DNA from: Bicyclus anynana
Lineage: Eukaryota; Arthropoda; Insecta; Lepidoptera; Nymphalidae
NCBI RefSeq assembly: GCF_947172395.1
Contig: NC_069104.1
Location: 7,281,355-7,345,354 of the forward strand
Direction of reading: 5' to 3'
DNA length: 64,000 nt
The notes beneath the pieces were generated by a model. That model was not told the DNA's origin. It did not search any database and worked only from the letters and a program-made list of their open reading frames with translations. The translations under genes and the position numbers were made by a program. Of this stretch, positions 53,690 to 63,850 are shown piece after piece. Position 1 is the stretch's first letter, and every line of letters begins with the position of its first letter.

Positions 53690-54060
53690 CTTTTATCACG
53701 TTTAAGAATTACAAATGGTTTTTTGGTATTCCTGACAGCAAACCCTTTCATATGATACCCATATCATGGGGGTGCATTTCAAATAGCCTGTCCGCCATCT
53801 TGTACGTCCGCCATATTGGATTTAAGTCACGTAACTATTTTTTTCGTATTCCTGACAGCAAACCGTTTCATTTAATATCATGAGGTGGATTTCAAACAGC
53901 CAGTCCGCCATTTCGGGGCCAATATTGGATTTCTAATTCTAATCTAATTAGCTAGTCATGTATTGTCATCAGAACTCAAATCGAAGACCGGAAAGTGGGA
54001 TTCCAAGATTTTCTTACATACATAGTTAGTTACAAGTGAAGCTAATTTAAGCGTGTTAAA
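53690..54060 (-). mobile_element. Family F copy, inverted, with duplication
   Basis: The ttcctgacagcaaaccnttt block occurs at 53730 and 53851, so the unit is partly duplicated in tandem. It ends at aaaatcttggaatcccac and the tgaagctaattta block. Confidence 0.7.
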
Positions 54061-54405
54061 AAAGCAACTTAGCGTTCCGGTACGATGCCGCGTAGAAACC
54101 GTCAGAGGTGTGGTTAGATACCTCATTTTTGTTTTTTTAATAGACTTGCCCTTGACTACAATCATGCCTGGTAGAAAGCAATAATGAAGTCTAGGTTGGA
54201 GCGTGCTTGCTTAGAAAATTCCTATTCACTCTTGCCTTGAAGGTGCAGAAATCATAAGTATTAGAAAATACAGAAGCCGGAAGGGCATTTATTAGAAACG
54301 ACGATGAGTATCGTCCACAAAGTAAGCCCGCTTCCATTGAAACATCGCCATTTAACATCAGGTGGGATCGCAGTCAAGGGCTAACTTGTCATAGAATAAA
54401 AAAAG
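54061..54405 (+). mobile_element. SINE-1 fragments around a second SINE body
   Basis: 54061-54120 is SINE-1 mid-body. 54320-54405 is the SINE-1 tail. Between them is a minus-strand-like tail (ttgcccttgactacaatcat) and a gtgcagaaatcataagtatt ... gggcatttattagaaacgac segment from another repeat. Confidence 0.6.
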
Positions 54406-54502
54406 CTAAGAAGTACCTTAAAGTAAAGTAAAAGCTACCGCAATGCTTATATTTCTTATAGGAATGGTTTTATTATTCATTCTTATTTATTTAATACTAT
54501 AT

Positions 54503-54605
54503 GACGCCCTGCGGTTCCACCCGCGTAGTTCCTGTTTCCGTGGGAATACTGGGATAAAATATAGCCTATGATACTCGCAAATAACGTTAATTTCTATTGG
54601 CTGTA
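54503..54605 (-). mobile_element. Hel-B 3' half
   Basis: gacgccctgcggttccaccc, gggataaaatatagcctatg, truncated at ttctattggc. Confidence 0.65.
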
Positions 54606-54740
54606 GGCTGACAAAATCAGCCTATCCGGGCTGCATACAAATTGAATTCAGTTTTAACGAGGTCTTCATTAGCAAATAATTAAAAGCATTAACGCTTTAA
54701 CGGACTAAAGTAAAGAACTGCGATTAATAAATGCCGTACA
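54600..54740 (+). mobile_element. Family L copy
   Basis: ggctgtaggctgacaaaatc, tatccgggctgcatacaaat, ttcagttttaacgag. Confidence 0.5.
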
Positions 54741-55010
54741 ATACAGTAGCCGGGAACTAGGCTGTGTTTTGTTTTTATCGTCCATACAAAGTTTTGCCCA
54801 GTACTGACCACGCTGGGCATGCGGGTTGGTCAGCGCAGTGCTAGATTATTCGCGCCAGTGTCGCTGTTGCCCGACCTAGCCTAGCCATGTGGGAATGGAT
54901 ATACTACCATTCGTCGGTCGCTAGAGCCTCGTCGGTCCATCTGCAGAGTGCATGAGCAGGTGAGGTTGGCAGTTGGGGAGACTGACTGGTACTAGCCTCC
55001 CCTTACACCC
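54741..55010 (+). mobile_element. Probable second LINE 3' UTR segment
   Basis: cagtactgaccacgctgggc, gcgggttggtcagcgcagtg, tgctgcccgacct-like and catccgtcggtcg-like pieces match a 3' end I recall as common in lepidopteran LINEs. Only one copy here. Confidence 0.4.
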
Positions 55011-55135
55011 CCTATGTGGACTGACGACATCAAGCGAGTCGCTGGATGCAGGCGGCTCAGTATCGTGATGTTTGGAAGTCCCTACAAAAGGCCTATGTCC
55101 TGCAGTGGACGTCCATCGGCTGATATGATGATGAT
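55011..55135 (+). mobile_element. RTE LINE extreme 3' end
   Basis: gtggactgacgacatcaagc, gatgcaggcggctcagtatc, ctgcagtggacgtccatcgg and a (GATGAT) tail. Confidence 0.7.
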
Positions 55136-55619
55136 GTAGTATCAGTATCAGATGCAGTAGCAGAGGCGATGGTTCCTAACAATGTGCCCTGCCCATCGTT
55201 TTTAATTTAATCAAATATTTTTATTTGTTTAGGTAATGTTACCCAAGGGGCGAATCAGACGAAAAATCCCATTCTTTTGTAGCTTGCATATGATATGACA
55301 TAGCAATGATTCATCCAGAATTCCTTGTCAAAATTCCGCACGTACATCGCTCGGCGCTCCCAATATCATCGAGTTATTGTTTCACGTGCTCCGTACGCCG
55401 GGGAATAGGTTTACGGAACTAGCTCAATGGATCAAGGGTGCATACAAATTGGATTCACTTTGAACGAGAATAAAGCAGTCAGCTTCTACAATGTTTCCAA
55501 TTTTAAAAATTCCAGAGCGAAGTGTAAAGTATTAGTGTTTGTTTTGAAGTGCATGAATAAAAGACGGTTGGTGGTTCGTTTTTGAATCTATATCTATGTT
55601 TGGCAGTTTGGACCGTAAG
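55136..55619. other. Unassigned stretch
   Basis: Only a short family L echo (55430-55475: ggtgcatacaaattggattc). Confidence 0.35.
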
Positions 55620-55657
55620 GGACCATTCAAGTATTACTGCTAATACTTGAATGGTCC
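55620..55657. repeat. Perfect 17-bp palindrome, 4-nt loop
   Basis: Arms 55620-55636 and 55641-55657 around ctgc. Confidence 0.9.
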
Positions 55658-55705
55658 TTTTTATTAAAACTGCTTTTATTACAATAAGCAAAGCTCTTAA
55701 AAGAA

Positions 55706-55716
55706 CCCCCCCCCCC
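55706..55716. repeat. C11 homopolymer
   Basis: Eleven C residues, the longest C/G run in an AT-rich window. Confidence 0.9.
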
Positions 55717-56205
55717 TCTCATGCTTACGTAAACATTCTTAAACGCATTTTATTCATTTGTGAGAATCTCAGAAAATGCGTTTCCTTTTCAAACATAGAC
55801 GTGTGTGGGCTGCCATATGTAAAAAAAGTAAATAACTACTGCTGACGTAATCACCATCTAGACCCTCCACCTCTTGTTTCAAAAATACTAGCAGATGCCC
55901 GTGACTTCACTTTCATTAAACCTTTATATGGAAACGGATGTTTCTTCAATGCATTGTTTTAATATATCTCAAACAGAGGTAAGGTTTTTGATGTGACTCC
56001 CAGGCGGTTTGACTTTCGCTGACACTTTCAATACAACAAAGTTCATCATACATTAAACAATTTACATAAAACCTTGATAAATTACATTAATAAGCTCTTC
56101 AACAAAACAACAAAACCATTCAGTTGTTTTCGAGATAACGTGAACATGAAGAAACAGATAGACTGGCAGATTTTTCTTAAATATCCAGATACTTTTTTGT
56201 CAGGG
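55717..56205. other. Unassigned stretch
   Basis: A short Hel-like gcagatgcccgtgacttcac (55891) without further match. Confidence 0.3.
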
Positions 56206-57730
56206 CTTTAACCGAAAAGCATTCAAAATCGCAATATCGCATCGCAATCGCTAATTTGCTACTCGCGTTTGTTTGAATCGCATATTCAAAAACTTCCACC
56301 AAACAACAATAATTTTAAATGGTTACTAACTGAACAGTTTATTATTGCAGCGCTTATCTCTCAGCCAATACATTAATCTGTGCCCACTGAAAGCTGTACT
56401 GCTAATGTTGGATGCATCCCACTAAATATCTACCGAGAATATTATTTATCATGTTAAGACGCGAAAAATATATATAAAATTTCAATTAAAAAAATACAAC
56501 CGACTTCCAAACGTAAAAACATACCCACTAAACTAAAAAGCGAAAAATAACATCATTATATGTTCTACCTGCTGATCAGTATGAAGGCGGTGCTAAGTCG
56601 CTGATGTATTTTCATGAAATAGTAGTGATTTAAAGTACTAAATGAAAAAAATGACGAACACGCTAGGCACTATATAATTTATGAAAGTTCCCCTCGATTT
56701 CTCCAGGATTCCATCATCAGATCTTGACATGGCAAAGGGACCAAATGGGGAGTATACCGTTTAAAAACAAAAAAAGAATTTTTGTAACCGGTCCAGGCGT
56801 CTTCGAATAATCGGTGTACATACATAAAAAAAAATACTGATCAAATTGAGAACCTTTTTGAAGTCGGTTAAAAATATTTGGTTATGTCACGACTTTAACT
56901 GAGCATTCAAAATCGTTAACACTCTTTTACCAAAGAGCAATAATTAAAAAAGTCCACTAACTGAACAGTTAGTTATTGCAGCGTTTATCTCTCAGCCAAT
57001 ACATTAATCTATGCCCGCTGAAAGCTGCAGTGCACTAATGTTGGACGCGTTCAACTAAATTATTTACACACGTCTCTGTATGAGATCGTGTGTGCACTGG
57101 GGCATATACATTAATTATTCCTAAGCAAGCTTTCTGTGGGCTTTATATTCTTTGGCAATCTAGGCATAGTCAGACTACTAGACATTGAAGTGAACTCTAT
57201 TATAATTTATAGTTACTAGAATGAGGCTTTTATAACAAGGTTGAAGATTTCGATGAAATTTTTGATGATTTTACGAGTATCTATATATTACTATTTTACT
57301 TTTTGCGCAAAGGATCAGCCTGGCTGTCCAGCACAGAAATGCAGCCAGTATTCTTGCCACCATTCCACGTGGGTATGATTTGTATAGATATTAGGAAAAG
57401 TTAGCTTAAGTGTATTCTTTCTCAATAAAAAAAAACTTTTACTTTTATATTTAGTTTTACGAAATAAAAGTCTATGTGTTATGCCAAAGTTTACTAGATA
57501 GCTGAAAGCTGCAGTGCACTATGTTGGACGCGTTCAACTAAATTATTTACACACGTCTCTACTTGAGATCGTGTGTGCACTTAATTATACCTAAGCAAGC
57601 TTTCTGTGAGCTTTATATTCTTTGGCAATGTAAGCAAAGTCAGCCTACAAGAATTTTGAAGTGAGCTCTAGTATCTAGAATACGGTTTTATAACAAGATT
57701 TCGATACAAGTTTTAATGATCTTGTAATTT
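56206..57730. repeat. Family M: three-copy segmental duplication
   Basis: Copy 1 at 56206-56445, copy 2 at 56893-57280, copy 3 at 57500-57730. Copies 1 and 2 share ctaactgaacagtt, tatctctcagccaatacatt and ctgaaagctg. Copies 2 and 3 share gttggacgcgttcaactaaa, tgagatcgtgtgtgcac and aagcaagctttctgtg. Overlaps tile a unit of roughly 500 bp. A TIR-E lies between copies 1 and 2. Confidence 0.75.
56484..56876 (+). mobile_element. Complete TIR-E element
   Basis: Left end aaaatacaaccgacttccaa, right end tttgaagtcggttaaaaata, an inverted pair. The interior holds gatcagtatgaaggcggtgc, tctccaggattccatcatca and caggcgtcttcgaataatcg. 393 bp, no coding capacity. It is the key copy linking all the partial ones. 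Confidence 0.75.
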
Positions 57731-57951
57731 AATACCTTGTAGCCGAGCCGAATAGGTAAACATACCTGTTAAGACTACGATAATTGAGTTCGATATTACG
57801 TCGAAAGTTTTTCTGCGTAATCTAATCAGAAGTGAGGAGATGTGCCGAAGAACCAAAGTTAGCGACATAGCTCAACGAGTCGCAAAGCTGAAATGTCAAT
57901 GGGCGGGGCATATACGGGGTATGTCGTAATTTGAAGACGTAGTAGTAGGTA

Positions 57952-58137
57952 TAGTCTGGCAAGTTTGTTGATAACACTCCCATGATATGCGGGCGACGGG
58001 GGCAAAGACTGTGCGGGTGTGAAATCGTGCGTGCGGGGAAGTGAGGTGCATCAGTCGTGGGTTTTTCATTCATCGCTACACGCCCCCCAGCCCACGCGGA
58101 CCATCGGGAGTGTTACGAAGTTGCCATACTATAGTAT
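57952..58137. mobile_element. Short TIR element in the RTE tail
   Basis: Ends tatagtctggcaagtttgtt and aagttgccatactata are inverted, with aacactcccatgata/atcgggagtgtta inside. The interior is GC-rich (gcgggcgacgggggcaaag) and non-coding. Confidence 0.65.
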
Positions 58138-58151
58138 TTAGTAGTAGGTAG

Positions 58152-58310
58152 CAGTGGCGAAGGATGGAATTTAGATGAAGGTAAGCCATCCCAAAGAAAA
58201 GGATATTCATATAGATACAAGCGATATCTAGATACAGTACAACAAGGAATTTGCATGGATTTTTAAAGGTAACCCGGCGGGCATCGGCTTGCGTGAACTT
58301 TTCGTCGCTG
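58152..58310. mobile_element. hAT-J element with possible 8-bp duplication
   Basis: Ends cagtggcgaagg and ttcgtcgctg. Flanks both read gtaggtag, an 8-bp duplication, though the site is itself GTAG-repetitive. Confidence 0.6.
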
Positions 58311-58682
58311 GTAGGTAGTAAGGTAGTAGGTAGTACGTAGTAGGTAGGGTTCCAAGGTGCTGGAATAGCGACTCCGCATCGGAAAACGTAAAGTCGATCG
58401 GCACTAGATTACAGAAAGTTTCCAGAAGAACTCAAGAAGGTTACTAGTAGTTGCCGGATGCAAACACCCCGTTGGTAGGTAGTAGTAGTAAGTAGTAGTA
58501 CGTAGTAAGGGATCGGTAAGCGTAACGTCAATCGGCACTAGATTACAGAAATATTACAAAAGAACTCAAGAAGGTTACGAGGAGCTGCCGAATGCAGGTG
58601 GCTCAAAACAGTGTTGTATGGCTTTAAAGGGTGCCTACGTTCAGCAGCGGATCGTCCATCGGCTGATGATGATGATGATGAT

Positions 58683-59065
58683 TCCCATAGAAGTTGGAAA
58701 GCGGGTCTACCCCTGTAGCCAAATGTCACGTCGATTCTCTTTCTACGTTCGCAAACGCTTCGAAAACTAGAGAAATGTATAAGAATGACATTTGTGACTT
58801 AACCTGTCGACAAGTCACGTCAAGATCTGTCATTCAGGTAGGTACTTTTTATTGATTTTTTAACTACCTAATTAAAACAAAATACGATATCAGATGACCA
58901 CAATTTATCCTTTAATGAAGTAAAAAAAAACAACATTTTACTTTCGTAGTCTAGTTTTAAACCGTTTAAAATGCTTTAAAACTGCAGAATTTTATTTAAA
59001 ACGTTTTAAATCGGTTTATATACATCTATAGCAGAAATCGTAACAAATCTTCTCTGTCTAATAAA
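58683..59065. other. Unassigned stretch
   Basis: Repeated ttaaaccgttttaa-like motifs (58958-59020) of simple character. Confidence 0.35.
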
Positions 59066-59375
59066 TATATAAAAGCAATATATAAAATTCTCGTGTCACA
59101 GTTTTCGTTGCCATACTCCTCCCAAAACGGCTTGACCGATTTTGATGAAATTTTTTGTGCTTATCCGGTATCTATGAGAATAGGCCAACATCTATTTTTC
59201 AAACCACTAATTCCTAGGGGTAGGGTAAAAGTAGGGTATGACTAGGGTAGGGGTAAGATTGAGGTACGGTTGAGGTAATGTATGGGTAGGGTAGGAGTAG
59301 GTTAGAAGCAGGGTAGGGTAGGGATAGGGAAGAAGTGCATCATAAGTCAAAGCGAAGCTTGAGCGGGTCCGCTAG
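59066..59375 (+). mobile_element. Helitron-like element with G-rich array
   Basis: attctcgtgtcacagttttc, cggcttgaccgattttgatg, then many TAGGG/GTAGG units (59216-59330). Ends gcttgagcgggtccgCTAG (CTAG 59372-59375). Confidence 0.6.
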
Positions 59376-59805
59376 TAGGTAATTATCTAAAAACATGTAA
59401 TATAATTACGTCTAATCCCATTCCAGCACACAATCACGTAATGGATACACCGGCGCACGTTAAAGTCAAATTCTATTAGATTAATAGAGATATACCGCCG
59501 CTGAGTGAATTCAGATAATTGGAAAACGTAGTTTGCTCTCTACTGCAATCTTACTTGATGAGATAGATAGCAATGGTGCAGATGTTAATGCACATCTTGA
59601 ATACGGGGTTCAAACATTAGTGACATATAGCCAGTCGCCATTTTGTAATTACCAAAATTAAATTTTAAAAATTGCACCTCAAGGTGGATATGTTATAAGA
59701 ATTAGGAAATTCTTCGCTCTATGGGTTCAATAAGGGTTGAATTTTTTTATGAAAGTCAGTAAATTTATGACGAAAATAAAGAAAGATGAAATGTAAAATG
59801 TACCT
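59376..59805. other. Unassigned stretch
   Basis: No recognised element. Confidence 0.3.
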
Positions 59806-60000
59806 TTTTTTTCTTTACAAGTCAGCCCTTGACTACAATCTCACCTGATGGTAAGTGATGATGTAATCTAAGATAGAAGCGCGCTAAATTGTTAGGAGGA
59901 GGATGAAAATCCACACTCCTTTTGGTTTCTACACGACATCGTAACGGAACGCTTTAGACGCCATCAGATTGTAGTCAAGGGCTAACTTGTCAAGAATAAA
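59806..60000. mobile_element. SINE-1 fold-back fragment
   Basis: A minus copy to about 59953 (cgtaacggaacgcttta) joined to a plus-strand tail (catcagattgtagtcaaggg). Confidence 0.7.
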
Positions 60001-61084
60001 AATAAAAAAAATGTTTCGTCTTTATTTACGAGAAGAATTTAGATACAAAGCGATACTTCTTCAAAGCATCTTTCACGTCCGTATGTTGACTCGTATTCCG
60101 ATTTTCAAATATATGTCCGAGTCTCTACGAAATGCTTGTTCAGGGATTCCCAAGGTTGTATCCGTAGCCCGTATCCGAATTTAGAGGACGATACTCTTGG
60201 TTTTTTACCGTTTCCACGAAATATTTACGGCCGATTTCTATTTAAGGCTTTTATTGTGCGTACGTACTTATATACCTAAACCAGTCTGTGTTTAAAATGT
60301 ATAAGACGGTAAATCTATTGTATTGCCTACACTAAATAATACGCTCGTCTAGGCCCTACGCCTCGAACTCATACGGGGTCGTTAGTGAGGCGCTAGTTTT
60401 AATTTTAAAACCCTACTCATCTATACGAGTAGGATATAGGTCCTATAGGTATAAAAACTTTAATATAAAAGCGAAGTACAAATAAGCAGCCAAGCGGCTA
60501 ATTGGCAAGGAAGCAGCTAACACTGAGCGCGCTCTAGCGTCTTATTGATTAGAGCACATACGAGTATTTGCACTTAACGCTACACAGCACTCGTGTTCGT
60601 GCCCTCTGCAACTCAGCGAAATACTTTTAAACGGAACAAATGAACAATAATGGCATTGTTTGTTTGATAATGGCATCATCATTATCAGCTAGGCCTCTCA
60701 TAATATTTTTTTTTTGTTGGTTTTATCTGCAATCAGTCGACAGACTATAAGCGGATTAGTGGTAGGAAAGCATGGCGTTGGCAGAACTGGGGACCACTGT
60801 CCTCAAGTCTGCATTGTATCGAGCACGTCTGCCCGTTTTAATCTTTTAACTCTGTCAGCAGTCAACAGCCCACAAGCTAGGGGGTGTGGATGTTTCAACA
60901 AGCGTGTCCGATGTTGCATTTTGTGCTTCTTTATCTTCTTTATCTCTTCCTGAATTGTTGGTATTTCTTAGTATTGGTGTATTTCAGTGTTGCGTGAGTA
61001 CCAGGGCGCATTAATCCATTAAAATATAAAAAGTGGAATATGTTAAGACTTACCAAGAAGCTCACTCATACTTGTATCATTTAC
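60001..61084. other. Unassigned stretch
   Basis: Frames at 59987-60184 and 60714-60953 (plus) show no domain. There is locally denser coding-like composition at 60380-60620, but no splice pair was found. Confidence 0.3.
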
Positions 61085-61320
61085 TAGCACTAGACCTCCG
61101 CCTCCGATTACGGAGGGCGTAAGTTCGATTCTGGTCCGGGGCATGCATCTCCAACTTTTCAGTTAAGTGCATTTTAAGAAATTACTGCATAATTACCTGA
61201 GAATTTCCTAATTATCTGCGTGTGTGAAGTCTGCCAATCCGCATTGGGCCAGCTTGGTGGACTATTGCCCTAACCCCTCTCATTTTGAGAGGAGACTCAA
61301 AATGAGAGGATAATGATGAT
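61085..61320 (+). mobile_element. SINE-2 copy
   Basis: B box AAGTTCGATTCTGG, body shortened, and a terminal stem cctctcattttgag/ctcaaaatgagagg before (GATGAT). Confidence 0.7.
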
Positions 61321-61394
61321 GGTTTTACTCAAGTAGATTCCATCCCTGTGGAATTATCAGGATAATAACCACTCCACTTACTAGACTATAATCT

Positions 61395-61533
61395 ATCGCA
61401 ATCGTCTAAAGTTTGTGGTGTTGTATGGGGTAATCTCTGGATCTACTGAACCGATTTTGAAAATCCTTTTACCAACAGAAAGCCACGTTATTTGTGGGTG
61501 GCATAGGCTATATTTTATCCCTGTATTCCCACG
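61395..61533 (+). mobile_element. Hel-B Helitron, 3' end replaced
   Basis: gtaatctctggatctactga, agccacgttatttgtggg, tatattttatccctgtattc. Where the terminal hairpin should be, the palindrome at 61535-61624 begins. Confidence 0.65.
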
Positions 61534-61534
61534 G

Positions 61535-61624
61535 TATTGCTGTTTTTATAGCCGTCGCCCCGTGTTTCGCACCTAGTTCCCACTAGGTGAGAAACACGGG
61601 GCGACGGCTATAAAAACAGCAATA
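61535..61624. repeat. Near-perfect 42-bp palindrome, 6-nt loop
   Basis: Arms 61535-61576 and 61583-61624 differ at one position (G61569 opposite A61590). The arm includes gccgtcgccccgtgtttcgc, recalling a Helitron 3' end (cgccccg...). Confidence 0.95.
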
Positions 61625-61746
61625 ATTCATGTCTGTGGAATGGAGCCCCCTTATATATGAATTTTAACTGGTTTTTATATTTGTTGAAATTTTATCTATC
61701 TAACCATCACTTTTCATGATATACAGCCCGCTGACAGACGTATGGT

Positions 61747-61975
61747 TTTTTTTTATTCTTTACAAGTTAGCCCTGGACTACAATCTCACCTGATGGTAAG
61801 TGATAATGCAGTCTAAGATGGAAGCGGGGTAACTTCTTAGGAGGAGGATAAAAACCACACCCCTTTCGGTTTCTACACGGTATTGTACCGGTACGCTAAA
61901 AGCGTTAGCTTTTAGCGATCTCTGTTCTGTGGGTACGCTATATCGCTCGGCGGTACGTCTTTGCCGGTAGGGATG
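61747..61975 (-). mobile_element. SINE-1 with local fold-back insertion
   Basis: The standard body is interrupted at 61897-61930 by cgctaaaagcgttagctttt agcg, a short hairpin. Head missing. Confidence 0.7.
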
Positions 61976-62479
61976 GACTTACAGCGGTGTCCAAGTCCCA
62001 TAATATTGTCCCTAAATTACCCGTTGGATACGGATGAATAAAATCGGCCAAGTCGTTCTCAAATTAAGGTCCAGCTAAAGGATATACGGATTATGTTACA
62101 AAAAAAGGTATAAATCAATATGAATAAATCAAAATAGGCTGCTAAAACTCGGCTAATGCCATTATTTATTCACCAATACATTTACAATGACAGGTAGTAT
62201 GATAGTAGATCATATCGATCGCTCAGCACTCGGTCACTGGCCCACGACCGCCATAATATTGATCTAACTTTAACCTCTACCAACAATTATATTATTAGCT
62301 AGCTATACCTACCCTGCAGTTTTACTCGCATAGCTTCCGTTACTGTTGGAATACGGAAATAAAATATGGCTTATGTTAATCACTGATAATGTAGCTTTCT
62401 ATTAGTGAAGGAATTTTTTAAATCAGTTTAGTTGGTTAGCCGTGAAAGCGTAACAAACAAACTCTTATTATTCGCAAAG
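61976..62479. other. Unassigned stretch with repeat echoes
   Basis: 62208-62270 matches 38968-39020. 62310-62440 is Hel-B-like (ctgcagttttactcgcatag, aataaaatatggcttatgtt). Confidence 0.4.
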
Positions 62480-62680
62480 ATTTTTTTTTATTTACAAGTT
62501 GATTACAATCTTACCTGATGATATGTGATGATGCAATCTAAGATGGAAGCGGGCTAACATGTTAGGAGTTGAAATCCACACGCCTTTCGGTTTCTATACG
62601 ACATCGTACCGCTTGGCGGTACGTCTGTAGGGTGGTCACTAGCCACGGCCGAACCCTTCCACCAGCCAGACCTGGACCTA
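62480..62680 (-). mobile_element. SINE-1, deleted
   Basis: The tail, ggcgggctaac and accgcttggcggtacgtct blocks are kept, with several small deletions. Confidence 0.7.
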
Positions 62681-62999
62681 AAACATCTAATTTAAAATCT
62701 AGGACTCTTACTTCCATACTTTTCTGTCTGATATACAGAGAATAAAATCCCAATTTGAATAATTTTCTAGAGCTGGAGTTAGAGGAATGATCTCAATTTA
62801 TTTTATACAGTTCATTCTCGGTTTATCCAAGTTAAATTACAGTCTGTCCGTATATCCAAGACTTCGCCAATATATAGGTATTCCAGTTCCAACCCTCATT
62901 TTAGATCGTAACACGCGTACGTGGAAGCGTTCGCAGTTCGGCTCAATCCACAACGCTCATTTGTTTATTTTATATATAGTTCGTTCGCAATAGCTTGTC
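62681..62999. other. Unassigned stretch
   Basis: A 68-codon plus frame (62787-62993) precedes the LINE remnant without recognisable homology. Confidence 0.3.
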
Positions 63000-63692
63000 G
63001 CACACTGCCTCAGGCACTGCAAATTATACTCATAGATACTTCATAGATTTTTGTAGGTAGTAGGATTTTTGTTAAGGAGCTCTTCAGGGGGAGTACCTAC
63101 TACAGCTATGTTTTTTTCTACAGTCAAAAAGCGTTCCTGTTTGAAAGGCATGGTTGCTGGTCTAATATCAGAGCTAAGAACATGTCGTGCTCTTACTCTG
63201 TGTATGCCTTTCCATAGGAGTAAATTTTATAAGTGTTCATTTGTTGTTCGTGCTGTTAAGCTATGGAATGCACTCCCAGTCGACATTCGGAAATCCAAAT
63301 CCCTTGATATGTTTAAAAAATCCGTTAAGACATATTATCTTAGTCACTAGTTACATATTTTATTTTATTAGAATATTTATCATACGACATAATGATATAT
63401 TTATATATTAGTTTATTTTATGATATTTATAATTATTATATAATTTGTGTATTATGGTTTATGTATTAGTGTTTAGTTATTTGTATGTATGTATATGTAC
63501 AATATTATTACGTACACACCACCTACAGTTGTCCTAATAAGTTCCTAAGCCTAAGGTTGCCTGGAAGAGATCGCTACTAAGCGATAAGGCCGCCTTTTGT
63601 ATTCTACTTTTTCTTGTGTTTCTGTTTTGCTTGTTTTCTTTTATTTTTGTGGTGTACAAATAAAGTGTATTAAATAAATAAATAAATAAATA
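63000..63692 (+). mobile_element. Non-LTR LINE 3' end (Jockey/I-like) with A-rich tail
   Basis: A reading frame ending at 63350 encodes HRSKFYKCSFVVRAVKLWNA then LPVDIRKSKSLDMFKKSV and a stop. This is the typical extreme C-terminus after the reverse transcriptase in several insect LINE clades. The 3' UTR contains ctaagcctaaggttgcctgg and cgctactaagcgataaggcc (a small stem), then caaataaagtgta and a (TAAA)n tail at 63672-63692. The body is 5'-truncated. Little decay in the tail suggests a fairly young copy. Confidence 0.75.
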
Positions 63693-63699
63693 ATAACAG

Positions 63700-63850
63700 A
63701 CACATGAGGCTTACTGCGCCATAAGTTGATGGACACAGGGTGGCACTTCGAAAGATTTATTCCTTGCATGTCCTGCGAAGTGTTGCTCTCTTTATGGGCG
63801 ATGGCTTTCCACTTACCATGAGGTCATTAGCTTTGCTCGTCAATTGTAAT
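63700..63850 (-). mobile_element. Probable diverged repeat fragment
   Basis: On minus: ctcatggtaagtggaaagcc, aacacttcgcaggacatgca, a layout I recall from lepidopteran LINE-associated repeats. Single copy, low confidence. 63851-64000 is unassigned with an acacacca simple repeat (63859-63881). Confidence 0.35.

Larger units (their letters stand above)
57785..58682 (+). mobile_element. RTE LINE 3' end broken by two insertions and GTAG expansion
   Basis: 57785-57915 encodes the upstream tail segment (RRTKVSDIAQRVAKLKCQW-like). 58348-58476 and 58500-58682 carry the downstream part, which is partly duplicated (tcggcactagattacagaaa at 58398 and 58532). The last part ends with cagcagcggatcgtccatcg and (GAT)n. 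(GTAG)n-type sequence fills 58310-58345 and 58476-58508. Two DNA elements sit in between. Confidence 0.7.

Noticed and set aside
60714..60953. A 79-codon plus frame with a hydrophobic C-terminus
   Set aside because: Hydrophobic end derives from ttctttatcttctttatc simple sequence; no further support.
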